Source: Planctomycetota bacterium (lineage in GTDB: Bacteria; Planctomycetota; Phycisphaerae; Sedimentisphaerales; Anaerobacaceae). Taken from it: 9,017 nucleotides of DNA. The stretch covers positions 1,038,423 through 1,047,439 of the forward strand of contig CP070830.1 in NCBI GenBank assembly GCA_020344865.1, read 5' to 3'. The notes under the pieces were generated by a model, which was not told the DNA's origin, did no database searches, and saw only the letters and a list, made by a program, of their open reading frames with translations. The position numbers were made by a program, and so were the translations under genes. Below, piece by piece: positions 1 to 6,810 of this stretch (the stretch's first letter is position 1; each line of letters begins with the position of its first letter).

Positions 1-1200
1 CCGATGTTAAAAGCCGCCGTAACCGCCGGGCTGTGCGCAGTCGGCGTGGACGTCATTGATTTGGAATTGGTGACCACTCCCGGCGTAGGCATTATGGTAA
101 GGGAGCTTGGTTGCGCCGGTGGAGTTATTATAACCGCCTCGCACAATCCGATTCAGTATAACGGTATAAAGCTGTTGCTGGGAAATGGCGTCGCTCCTGC
201 GCCGGATGTAGCGGGACAAATAAAAAAATGCTTTCTCGATAAAAAGTTTGGTTTTTTGGATTCACCTCACTGTGGCCAGGTAAGTTCGAATGAGGAGACT
301 GACGCGATTCACATAGCGAAGGTATTAAAAATCGTTGACAAGAAAGCAATAGCCGGGAAGAAATTTAAGGTTGTCTTGGACAGTGTCAACGGGGCAGGGG
401 GGCGGGTCACCAAAAAGATGCTGGCCGAGCTTGGCTGCAAAGTAGTCGCGATAAATGATGAGCCCACGGGTATCTTTGCTCACAGGCCGGAGCCGACGGC
501 CAAAAACTTAAGGGAGCTTTGTGAAGTGGCGAGAAAAGAATCGGCTGGAATCGGCTTTGGTCAGGACCCAGACGCGGACAGACTGGCGATAATTGACGAA
601 AACGGAACTTATATCGGCGAAGAATACAGTGTTGTTCTGGCAGCGAAACAGATTTTAAGCCAGAAAAGCGGGAAGGTGGCGACGAATCTTTCGACGTCGC
701 GAATGGTTGACGATATTGCCGCAAAGACCGGCGGTGAGGTCATCCGCACGGCTGTTGGGGAGGCGAATGTCGCCGCAGCGATGCTCAAACATGACTGCAT
801 CATCGGAGGAGAAGGTAACGGTGGCGTGATTGATTTGCGAGTCGGCCCTATTCGTGACAGTCTTGTGGGGATTGCTCTTGTGCTGCAATTGATGGTCGAA
901 ACCGGCAAGACCGTAAGTCAACTTGTCAGTGAAGTCGGCGGCTATCATATGAGCAAAAGCAAATTTGTGGCGGATGAGTCGCAGGGGCGGCGAATCCTGG
1001 ATTCGGCGAAGAAGCTCTTTGCCGACGCGAAAGTGGATACCACTGACGGTTTCCGGTTTGATTTTGACGATGGGTGGGTGCACTTGCGGTCCAGCAATAC
1101 CGAACCTGTAATGCGGCTGATAGTTGAGGCAAAGGACGAGCTTATCGCTAAGAAATACATCGACGCGGTTTCGAATATTCGCAGGGAGGTAATCGGCTGA
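1..1200 (+). CDS. glmM: Phosphoglucosamine/phosphomannomutase, 5' partial
   Basis: Alpha-D-phosphohexomutase that moves phosphate between C6 and C1 of a hexose phosphate in the cytoplasm. In the GlmM role it makes glucosamine-1-phosphate for UDP-GlcNAc, the precursor of peptidoglycan and LPS. The reading frame is open from base 1, so the first ATG (position 4) is internal. Numbering from that Met, the phosphoserine loop TASHNP lies at 44-49 (catalytic Ser46), the metal-binding loop DPDADR at 188-193 (Asp188, 190, 192), the sugar-binding loop GEGNGG at 269-274, and the phosphate-binding loop RSSNTEP at 362-368. Family members have about 450 residues with the active Ser near residue 100, so some 50-60 N-terminal residues are missing upstream. 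The phosphate loop reads SSNTEP rather than the common PSGTEP. All four active-site loops are present, so the enzyme is probably active. Sugar specificity (glucosamine versus mannose/glucose) cannot be settled from these motifs; the gene symbol is the likeliest choice. Probably co-transcribed with the next gene, 4 bases away. Confidence 0.88.
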   Translation, partial: PMLKAAVTAGLCAVGVDVIDLELVTTPGVGIMVRELGCAGGVIITASHNPIQYNGIKLLLGNGVAPAPDVAGQIKKCFLDKKFGFLDSPHCGQVSSNEETDAIHIAKVLKIVDKKAIAGKKFKVVLDSVNGAGGRVTKKMLAELGCKVVAINDEPTGIFAHRPEPTAKNLRELCEVARKESAGIGFGQDPDADRLAIIDENGTYIGEEYSVVLAAKQILSQKSGKVATNLSTSRMVDDIAAKTGGEVIRTAVGEANVAAAMLKHDCIIGGEGNGGVIDLRVGPIRDSLVGIALVLQLMVETGKTVSQLVSEVGGYHMSKSKFVADESQGRRILDSAKKLFADAKVDTTDGFRFDFDDGWVHLRSSNTEPVMRLIVEAKDELIAKKYIDAVSNIRREVIG

Positions 1201-1204
1201 AAAG

Positions 1205-2101
1205 ATGCACAATCACAAAATCGAAAACGCTAATAAGCAGATAAGATTTGTCACGAAGCTGGGTATTCTTGGCAATATGGTTCTCTCTATTGTGAAGGTT
1301 GGGGTGGGTCTTTTGGTCGGGTCAATCGCCCTTGTGGCTGACGGTATTCATTCGCTCTCGGATATGGCCACTGATTTTGCTGTTTTATTAGGTGTTCACT
1401 TTGGTTCAAGGCAGCCCGATGAGAGCCACCCATACGGGCACGGTCGGATTGAGACCTTTGCGGCGGCTTTTATCGGTTTGGTTTTAACCGCCGGCGGGGG
1501 GGCAATGATTTACTATGCCGCTGTGGACATAGCCAAAGGCAGTGTCAGAGTCGCCCACACGGCAGTTCTCGTAGTTGCGATAATTTCTATTGTCTCCAAA
1601 GACTTGCTTTACAGGCTAAGTAAAAGAGTTGCTGTTAAAACCCACAGTTCCGCTCTTTACGCCAACGCGTGGCATCATCGCAGCGATGCATTGAGCTCTG
1701 TTGCCGTGCTGATAGGCTTCGTTACTCTGAAGTTCGGATTTGGGTATGGTGACCAGATTGCGGCGGTGGCGGTTGGTCTGATGATAATCCTTGTTGGAAT
1801 CGGGGTCATCGGTGACTGTCTGCGAGAGCTTACGGAAAGCGCCGTGGATGCAGGCACCATTGAGCACATAAAGGACATAATCAACGCCAGCCCTTCGATA
1901 CGGCAGTGGCACAAGCTGCGGAGCCGGATGGTGGGCCGGGAAGTTTTTCTTGACCTTCACATCCTTGTGGACCCGGAGCTGAGCATAGCCGCTGCTCATG
2001 AGATATCTGAGAGCCTTGAGAGCACCCTGCCCGCGGAGATAAACCGGCCGGTTAATATTACGGTTCATATCGAACCGGATATGCCTGAACTTAGGAAATA
2101 G
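1205..2101 (+). CDS. Cation diffusion facilitator (CDF) transporter
   Basis: Proton-coupled efflux of divalent metal (Zn, Cd, Fe, Mn or Co) across the inner membrane; 298 residues, normal for a YiiP/FieF-type CDF. The hydrophobic segments fit six transmembrane helices at roughly 20-210, followed by a cytoplasmic C-terminal domain ending near VHIEPD (287-292). The TM2 signature ADGIHSLSD (45-53) offers His49 and Asp53; the TM5 signature AWHHRSD (155-161) offers His157 and Asp161. These line up with YiiP Asp45/Asp49/His153/Asp157, giving an HD-HD transport site of the kind common in zinc transporters; the conserved loop HPYGHGRIE follows TM2 (75-83). Metal preference is inferred, not proven. 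The ATG is forced: an in-frame TAA lies at 1190-1192. A GGGAGGT at 1184-1190, inside the preceding gene, is the nearest Shine-Dalgarno, at a long 14-base spacing, which suggests translational coupling to the mutase gene. Confidence 0.93.
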   Translation: MHNHKIENANKQIRFVTKLGILGNMVLSIVKVGVGLLVGSIALVADGIHSLSDMATDFAVLLGVHFGSRQPDESHPYGHGRIETFAAAFIGLVLTAGGGAMIYYAAVDIAKGSVRVAHTAVLVVAIISIVSKDLLYRLSKRVAVKTHSSALYANAWHHRSDALSSVAVLIGFVTLKFGFGYGDQIAAVAVGLMIILVGIGVIGDCLRELTESAVDAGTIEHIKDIINASPSIRQWHKLRSRMVGREVFLDLHILVDPELSIAAAHEISESLESTLPAEINRPVNITVHIEPDMPELRK

Positions 2102-2120
2102 GTTTAATAAAATCAAGAGT

Positions 2121-2750
2121 ATGGACCAAACGGCCAAAGACACGAGGTTGCATATTTTTCTGTTAGTCAGTTTGGCGGTGGTGTTTATATGGTCATATAT
2201 CGGCTGCTTTAATTTTTGGGGATGGTTCCTGGAGGCCCTGCTGGTTTTTACAGGTATCGGCATCCTCATATCAGTCTACCGTAAATTCCGCTTAACAAAT
2301 CTTGTTTATGTATTGATTTGGCTCCATGCGATTATTCTTTTAATCGGTGCCCATTATACTTACTCTCGTGTGCCTGTATTTAACTGGATAAGGGACACAT
2401 TTGAACTGAGCCGGAATCATTACGACCGTCTCGGGCATTTTGTCCAGGGCTTTGTGCCTGCAGTAATCGCACGGGAAGTATTATTGCGGAAATCGCCGCT
2501 GCAAAGAGGGGGGTGGCTTTTGGCTACAGTGATTTGTTTTTGTCTTGCCATGAGCGCTGTTTATGAGCTGATTGAATGGCTTATTGTTTTAGTGGCAGAG
2601 GATGAGGGGGTGATTTTCCTTGCGACGCAGGGGGATGCCTGGGATGCGCAAAAAGATATGGCTTTGTGTCTGGTCGGAGCGGCTGTTTCGTTACTTACAC
2701 TGAGTAAATTACACGACAGGGCGTTGAAGAAAATATCACGTGTTGTTTAA
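2121..2750 (+). CDS. yjdF: YjdF-type DUF2238 inner-membrane protein
   Basis: A 209-residue multi-pass inner-membrane protein of the DUF2238/YjdF family; its biochemical role is not established. Hydrophobic segments fall at about 11-30, 34-52, 60-77, 104-122, 132-150 and 180-195. The family hallmarks are all present: GAHYTY (76-81), NHYDRLGHFVQGFVP (99-113), YELIEW (148-153) and TQGDAWDAQKDM (169-180). These conserved His, Asp, Glu and Gln residues near membrane edges suggest a polar or metal-binding site; that is inference. The start is 19 bases after the CDF stop, with only a weak purine-rich AAGAG (2115-2119) just upstream, so expression probably relies on the upstream operon. No clear terminator follows. 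Closeness to a metal exporter hints at a membrane or metal-stress role, but family members occur in many contexts. Family assignment is strong; function is unknown. Confidence 0.85.
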   Translation: MDQTAKDTRLHIFLLVSLAVVFIWSYIGCFNFWGWFLEALLVFTGIGILISVYRKFRLTNLVYVLIWLHAIILLIGAHYTYSRVPVFNWIRDTFELSRNHYDRLGHFVQGFVPAVIAREVLLRKSPLQRGGWLLATVICFCLAMSAVYELIEWLIVLVAEDEGVIFLATQGDAWDAQKDMALCLVGAAVSLLTLSKLHDRALKKISRVV

Positions 2751-2858
2751 GGCTGGTTTTTAGTGCCGGCTGAATTGCCAGTTTCCAGCGAGGATGTAAG
2801 TGAGGGTTAATTTACCTTTTAGGATTTTGCTGTCCAGTTGCAGTTGGCGGCGCCTGTT

Positions 2859-2900
2859 GTTCTGACTTAGAACTTGATATGTGCGGGTCTGAGCTATAGC
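2859..2900 (+). promoter_or_regulatory. Weak promoter-like site with dyad upstream of the deacetylase gene
   Basis: In the 191-base gap after the YjdF gene, a perfect dyad GTTCT-N5-AGAAC (2859-2873) abuts TTGATA (2874-2879), which is followed after 15 bases by TATAGC (2895-2900). The spacer is short and the -10 is poor, so this is only a tentative promoter/operator for the deacetylase gene. The rest of the gap shows no convincing terminator or conserved RNA. Confidence 0.22.
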
Positions 2901-2929
2901 ATTAAGGTCCAACTTGGAAAGACAAGAAG

Positions 2930-2944
2930 AGCAGGTTAATTTTG
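2930..2944 (+). promoter_or_regulatory. Ribosome binding site fixing a TTG start
   Basis: AGCAGG (2930-2935) lies 6 bases before TTG at 2942. No in-frame ATG exists between the upstream TAA (2903-2905) and the conserved start of the domain. GTG codons at 2948 and 2960 are alternatives, but they sit farther from the purine-rich site. Confidence 0.5.
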
Positions 2945-4027
2945 ACAGTGGCAAGAGCGGTGTTTATACATTCGGCGGAGATGGAGAGCTATCGATATCC
3001 AGCGGAGCATCCGTTTAATACAATTCGAGCCAAGAAGGTCAGGGAGACTGTTGGCTCGATGGGGGTGTTGTCCGGGCCGGACAGGAGCGAAATGGCCCCC
3101 AAGCCGGTGGAAGGGGCTGTCCTGAAGAAGTTTCACTCAGCGCGTTACCTCAATACCTTAAAGAAGGCGGCGGAGGGGCAGTGGGGCGGCGAGGCACTGA
3201 GTATGGGGATAGGGACGGGAGATTGTCCGGTCTTTGCTGATATGTATGATTATTCCGCCATGGCGGCAGGGGGGAGCGTTATTGGTGCGGAGATGCTGTT
3301 GTCGGGCCGTGCCGATGTAGCGTTTAACCCATCCGGAGGGCTTCATCACGCCGGGCCTGAACGCGCATCGGGCTTTTGCTATATGAATGATATGGCGCTT
3401 GCATGTATCGTGTTGGCTGAGGCGGGGAAAAAGGTTCTGTATTTGGACGTGGACGTTCATCATGGCGACGGTGTAGCGTACGCGTTTTACGAGCGCAATG
3501 ATGTAATGACTATATCACTGCACCAGGACCCGCGAATGCTGTTTCCGGGGACGGGGTTTGCAAATGAAATCGGGTCAGGAGAAGGAAGGGGCTATTGCGT
3601 GAATGTTCCTTTGCCGATTGGCACGTATGACGAGGCGTATATGAAGGTGTTTGAAGCGGTGGTTCTGCCGTTGATGACAGCGTTCGGGCCGGATGTGTTT
3701 GTGCTTCAATTAGGTGCGGACGGTCTTGCGGGCGACCCTCTCGCGCAATTGTGTTTGACGAATAACACTTATGGTGATGTGATTGGTCATGTGTTGAGCT
3801 TTGACAGGCCGGTTCTTGCGGCTGGTGGCGGGGGTTACGATATCGAAAATACGGTGCGGGCATGGGCTTTCGCATGGAGTCTTTTTGCGGGGGCGGAGGA
3901 GGCGGGGGGACTGAAAGATAAGTCAGTCGCTGTGAGCAAGCACCAGCAAGACGCGGTTGAACCTGTAACAGAGGTCGTGATAAAGACGGTCAAAGCAAAT
4001 ATCTTTGGCCTTCACGGGCTACAATAA
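2942..4027 (+). CDS. Histone-deacetylase-family protein, AcuC-like
   Basis: Zinc-dependent deacetylase of the arginase/HDAC fold, 361 residues (AcuC and similar bacterial class I-like HDACs are about 340-390). It probably removes acetyl groups from lysines of metabolic enzymes, as AcuC does for acetyl-CoA synthetase in Bacillus; acetylpolyamine substrates remain possible. The catalytic set is complete: tandem active-site histidines His135-His136 in GGLHHAGPE, zinc ligands Asp171 and His173 in LDVDVHHGDG, zinc ligand Asp260 in LQLGADGLAGDP, and the transition-state tyrosine Tyr299 in AGGGGYD. FPGTGFANEIG (201-211) is also typical. Cytoplasmic, with no signal peptide. Translation appears to start at TTG, which may lower expression. 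It is separated by 191 bases from the YjdF gene and by 159 bases from the acetyl-CoA synthetase gene downstream, in the same direction. The tandem heptamer ATCAGCG (4027-4040) sits at its stop codon. Confidence 0.92.
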   Translation: MTVARAVFIHSAEMESYRYPAEHPFNTIRAKKVRETVGSMGVLSGPDRSEMAPKPVEGAVLKKFHSARYLNTLKKAAEGQWGGEALSMGIGTGDCPVFADMYDYSAMAAGGSVIGAEMLLSGRADVAFNPSGGLHHAGPERASGFCYMNDMALACIVLAEAGKKVLYLDVDVHHGDGVAYAFYERNDVMTISLHQDPRMLFPGTGFANEIGSGEGRGYCVNVPLPIGTYDEAYMKVFEAVVLPLMTAFGPDVFVLQLGADGLAGDPLAQLCLTNNTYGDVIGHVLSFDRPVLAAGGGGYDIENTVRAWAFAWSLFAGAEEAGGLKDKSVAVSKHQQDAVEPVTEVVIKTVKANIFGLHGLQ

Positions 4028-4089
4028 TCAGCGATCAGCGTCTTGTCGGCCGTGCGCTATCATCTATCCGCTTAAAGGGAATTTACCAT

Positions 4090-4119
4090 TTGACAAAAGA
4101 AGCTTTTGTGAGATATTGT
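4090..4119 (+). promoter_or_regulatory. Candidate promoter with embedded dyad, upstream of the acetyl-CoA synthetase gene
   Basis: Consensus -35 TTGACA (4090-4095), an 18-base spacer and TATTGT (4114-4119, 4 of 6 matches to TATAAT). A perfect inverted repeat ACAAAAG-AAG-CTTTTGT (4093-4109) overlaps the -35 box and fills most of the spacer, where a repressor or a spacer-distorting activator could bind. A second -35-like TTGACT (4119-4124) overlaps the end of the -10 but lacks a good -10 of its own. The 5' untranslated region would be about 60 bases. Confidence 0.42.
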
Positions 4120-4176
4120 TGACTTACCAAACATTTTTATGGTTATGTCTATTGTGTAGTACAAATTTGTCTGTAT

Positions 4177-4189
4177 GGAGAGCATCATG
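4177..4189 (+). promoter_or_regulatory. Shine-Dalgarno that selects the second ATG
   Basis: GGAG (4177-4180, within TGGAGAG) lies 6 bases before ATG at 4187. The ATG at 4175 overlaps this site and has no purine-rich sequence at proper distance in front of it, so 4187 is the better start. Confidence 0.6.
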
Positions 4190-6310
4190 GCAAAGGACAT
4201 CGAATCGATTATGAAGCCGCGGTCAGTTGCTGTGGTCGGTGCGACGAACCGCCCCGGCAGCGTGGGTCTTGCGGTGTTTCGCAATATTCTCGATGCCGGA
4301 TTCCGGGGAGTTCTTTATCCTGTCAATCTAAAAGCAGCGTCTGTGCAAAGCGTGAAGGCATACCGCAGCCTTGGTGATATTCCGGACGAGGTTGACCTGG
4401 CGGTTATTATTGTACCTGCGGAGGCGGTGTGCGATGTGATGGAGGAGGCAGGTGAGAAGGGCGTAAAGGGCGCGATAGTGATAACGGCAGGTTTTAAGGA
4501 GACAGGAGGTCGTGGCAGGGAGTTGGAGGAAAAGTTAAAAGAGGTAACCGGCAAGTACGGGATTTGCTTAGTGGGGCCCAATTGCCTTGGCGTTATTAAT
4601 AACGCGGAGGATGTTCGGCTAAATGCGAGCTTTGCGACGAGAATGCCGAGAGGGGGCAACATCGGATTTATATCGCAGTCCGGCGCGCTTTGTACGGCGG
4701 TACTCGATTATGCAGAGGGCAGGGAAGTCGGATTTTCGAAGTTTGTCAGCTTCGGCAACAAGGCTGATGTGAACGAGGTTGACTTTTTGCGTTATCTTAA
4801 AGACGACCCGGATACGGACGTGATTTTGATGTATCTGGAGGATATTACGAACGGTCGTGAGTTTCTTGAGACGGCGCGTGAGATAACATGGCAGACTCGC
4901 AAGCCAATGCTGGCGATTAAGTCGGGACGTTCGGCGGAGGGCGCCCGTGCGGCGACTTCGCATACGGGTTCACTGGCAGGTTCGGATAATGCTTACGATG
5001 CTATTTTTCATCAGAGCGGGATTCAGCGTGTTGAGGGGATTGATGAGCTGTTCGATTCTGCGATTTCATTTGCCAAGCAACCTGTGCCCAAGGGCAATCG
5101 TATCGCGATTGTGACGAATGCCGGCGGGCCAGGGATTATGGCTACTGATGCCGCTATTCGCCACGGTCTACAGATTGCGACGTTTTCGGAGGAAACCAAG
5201 GAGAAGCTGAGGCAGGAGCTTCCGCCCGCAGCGAGTATTAATAATCCTGTTGATGTGATAGGTGATGCGAAGCACGAGCGGTACGCGGCAGCGATTCGGC
5301 ACATTCTGATGGATAAGAACGTTGATGGTGCGATAGTGATTCTGACACCGCAGGCGATGACGGACATTTTGGAGACGGCGGAGATAGTGCCGCCGGTTGC
5401 GAAGGACGTTGACAAGCCGGTGCTTTGCTCATTTATGGGGATTGTGGATGTTTCAGAAGGGATTCGATATTTGGAGAATCACGGGATACCAAACTATTCA
5501 TTTCCTGAGGCGGCGGTTCGTTCGATGTCGATGATGGCCTTCTATGGGAATTTACTCAGTCTGGGCAGGCGAGAGGTTCGGCGTGTTGCGGCGGACCGAG
5601 ATACTGCTGCGGCGATTATAGGCAAGAAGCTCGGAGAAAGGGACAGCTACTATATGTCCGAGAAGCAGGCAAACGAGCTACTTCAATGCTACGGTTTTCC
5701 TGTATTAAAAAGCATACTACTGAAGGACGTATCTGATGTAGATGAAGCGGCGGATGAGATACTGTTTCCTGCAGCGATGAAGATATCATCTCCTGATATT
5801 GTGCACAAGTTTGATGTCGGCGGTGTACGGCTGAAGGTTAAGACAAAGGAGGAGGCGCGAGAGGCTTTTTGTGAGATAATCGAGAATGTGAAGAAGTTTA
5901 AGCCAACGGCGAAGATAGACGGTGTAATCATAGAGCGGATGGCAAAGGGGGGCGTGGAGGTTATTTTAGGTGCAGCGAGGGACAGGAAGTTCGGGCCTTT
6001 GTGTATGTTCGGACTTGGCGGGACGTTTGTTGAGGCGATGAAGGACGTTACGTTTCGGCTGGCTCCGATGTGGGAGATAAGTGCGGAGATTATGGTGCGG
6101 ACAATCAAGGCTTACAGGATACTCAAGGGTGTTCGAGGAGCACCTCCCTGTGACATTGACAGCATCAAAGATTGTATACTGCGGCTATCGCAGATGGTTA
6201 GCGAGCACCCTGAAATTGCCGAACTGGACATAAATCCTTTAATAGTTTATCCGGATGGAGAAGGATGCGTGGTAGCGGACAGCAGGATTCTTCTGCGGAA
6301 AACCAGTTGA
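4187..6310 (+). CDS. ADP-forming acetyl/acyl-CoA synthetase, fused alpha-beta
   Basis: Nucleoside-diphosphate-forming acyl-CoA synthetase that converts acyl-CoA + ADP + phosphate to the acid + CoA + ATP, or the reverse, in the cytoplasm. In fermenters it makes ATP while releasing acetate. At 707 residues it is the size of a fused alpha plus beta enzyme. Numbered from 4187: CoA-binding Rossmann domain about 5-125 (AVVGATNRPGSVG near 15-27), succinyl-CoA-ligase-like domains about 145-455 with the phosphohistidine motif TSHTGSLAGSD (His259, matching the catalytic His257 of archaeal ACD alpha), then a C-terminal ATP-grasp about 485-705 with SPDIVHKFDVGG (second conserved His540) and LDINPLIV (near 680-687). 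No GNAT acetyltransferase domain is attached, so this is not a Pat/YfiQ-type protein acetyltransferase. All key histidines are kept, so it is probably an active enzyme; the preferred acyl group cannot be read from sequence. The neighbouring deacetylase suggests control by acetylation. Confidence 0.92.
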   Translation: MAKDIESIMKPRSVAVVGATNRPGSVGLAVFRNILDAGFRGVLYPVNLKAASVQSVKAYRSLGDIPDEVDLAVIIVPAEAVCDVMEEAGEKGVKGAIVITAGFKETGGRGRELEEKLKEVTGKYGICLVGPNCLGVINNAEDVRLNASFATRMPRGGNIGFISQSGALCTAVLDYAEGREVGFSKFVSFGNKADVNEVDFLRYLKDDPDTDVILMYLEDITNGREFLETAREITWQTRKPMLAIKSGRSAEGARAATSHTGSLAGSDNAYDAIFHQSGIQRVEGIDELFDSAISFAKQPVPKGNRIAIVTNAGGPGIMATDAAIRHGLQIATFSEETKEKLRQELPPAASINNPVDVIGDAKHERYAAAIRHILMDKNVDGAIVILTPQAMTDILETAEIVPPVAKDVDKPVLCSFMGIVDVSEGIRYLENHGIPNYSFPEAAVRSMSMMAFYGNLLSLGRREVRRVAADRDTAAAIIGKKLGERDSYYMSEKQANELLQCYGFPVLKSILLKDVSDVDEAADEILFPAAMKISSPDIVHKFDVGGVRLKVKTKEEAREAFCEIIENVKKFKPTAKIDGVIIERMAKGGVEVILGAARDRKFGPLCMFGLGGTFVEAMKDVTFRLAPMWEISAEIMVRTIKAYRILKGVRGAPPCDIDSIKDCILRLSQMVSEHPEIAELDINPLIVYPDGEGCVVADSRILLRKTS

Positions 6311-6484
6311 GACTTTTTATGGTGTGGCGGGGGCACTAATTCTCAAGGGCATTTTGTGCGCCGCATATGCGCTTGTTGGGGTGGGTTACGAGGGGCACGG
6401 ACCAGCCTAGAAACCCTGCCCCCGGGTCCCCCATACCTGGGTACAAAGCGGCCAAAGCTTGATAACAAAATTAAATTACGGCTT

Positions 6485-6510
6485 TGCCAAAATTTTTGTT
6501 TTTTTTGGCA
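6485..6510. repeat. Perfect 8-bp inverted repeat with T-rich loop
   Basis: TGCCAAAA (6485-6492) and TTTTGGCA (6503-6510) flank a 10-base loop TTTTTGTTTT. The T-run lies inside the stem-loop, not after it, so it is not a standard + strand intrinsic terminator. As DNA it is a strongly bendable A/T tract. Confidence 0.55.
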
Positions 6511-6619
6511 CATAACCAGCCTGCGCAGCTTGTGTCATCAATTAGAGCAAGTCGGATTCGGGAAAAGGGTGTTAGTATATGTCTTTTTTGGTGCCTTCAA
6601 GACCCACTTTTATCGGACT

Positions 6620-6643
6620 TAGGGCCTATTTGGGCCTGCCCTA
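6620..6643. repeat. 6-bp inverted repeat in a GGGCC-rich segment
   Basis: TAGGGC (6620-6625) pairs with GCCCTA (6638-6643) around a 12-base loop. A competing pairing uses TTTGG (6629-6633) and CCAAA (6648-6652). Three copies of GGGCC occur within 30 bases (6622-6649). Confidence 0.4.
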
Positions 6644-6688
6644 TGGGCCAAAATTCGGCTTTTTGTGAATTATAGAGGGCTTGGGGCG

Positions 6689-6734
6689 AAAAAATTTTTT
6701 TTCTGTTGACTATCAAGGCAAAAAACAATATACT
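6689..6734 (+). promoter_or_regulatory. Strong sigma70-type promoter with A/T tract (P1)
   Basis: TTGACT (6706-6711, 5 of 6) and TATACT (6729-6734, 5 of 6) are separated by exactly 17 bases. An A6T8 tract (6689-6702) sits where an UP element would contact the polymerase alpha subunits. Transcription would begin at about 6741. This is the best promoter match in the window, yet the nearest intact gene starts 310 bases downstream, so it probably serves the small interrupted frame at 6811 or an RNA. Confidence 0.65.
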
Positions 6735-6741
6735 CAGGATT

Positions 6742-6777
6742 CCAAACTACTTAGTAACTGGCTACTATTTCGTTTGG
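6742..6777 (+). promoter_or_regulatory. Two-part hairpin at the predicted 5' end of the P1 transcript
   Basis: Outer stem CCAAAC (6742-6747) / GTTTGG (6772-6777) encloses a symmetric 4x4 internal loop, then an inner stem TAGTA (6752-6756) / TACTA (6763-6767) with loop ACTGGC. All 11 pairs are Watson-Crick. It begins within a base or two of the predicted start of P1, a position typical of mRNA-stabilising 5' hairpins or of the first helix of a regulatory RNA. No known riboswitch class is recognised. Confidence 0.5.
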
Positions 6778-6810
6778 TGAAGACAGCGATTGGCATCCCG
6801 AAGAGAACTT

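Larger units (their letters stand above)
6311..6705. other. Non-coding interval with inverted repeats, after the synthetase gene
   Basis: About 395 bases without a recognisable gene. One frame stays open from the synthetase stop to 6622, but it reads as Cys/Leu/Arg-rich, non-protein-like sequence. Visible structures are: an imperfect stem near 6323-6365 (TGTGGC and GCAC arms against GTGC and GCCGCA) that could be a Rho-type or weak end signal but lacks a T-run; the 10-base palindrome CGCATATGCG (6362-6371); a CCCCCGGG cluster (6421-6427 area); a perfect hairpin at 6485-6510; a GGGCC-rich hairpin at 6620-6643; and an A6T8 tract at 6689-6702. Base composition changes abruptly between GC-rich and A/T-run segments, unlike the flanking genes. 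No transposase, attachment site or terminal repeats are seen. It may be a dispersed intergenic repeat of the host genome, which one window cannot show. Confidence 0.5.

Noticed and set aside
655..1212. 185-codon minus-strand frame opposite the mutase gene
   Set aside because: Shadow of the mutase, whose active-site loops are all on the + strand.
1616..2269. 217-codon minus-strand frame across the CDF/YjdF boundary
   Set aside because: Antisense to two well-recognised genes, with no domain-like pattern.
4027..4040. Tandem heptamer ATCAGCG x2, considered as an attachment site or CRISPR-like repeat
   Set aside because: Only two short copies at a stop codon, with no further units or flanking mobile genes.
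4175..4177. ATG at 4175 as the synthetase start
   Set aside because: Its own bases form part of the Shine-Dalgarno for the ATG at 4187, and no ribosome binding site lies upstream of it.
4005..4214. 69-codon + frame spanning the deacetylase-synthetase gap
   Set aside because: Overlaps both genes out of frame, has no ribosome binding site, and its composition is not protein-like.
6311..6622. Open frame continuing in phase after the synthetase TGA, possible readthrough extension
   Set aside because: The synthetase is already full length and the extension is Cys/Leu/Arg-rich with homopolymer-coded stretches; openness is likely chance.
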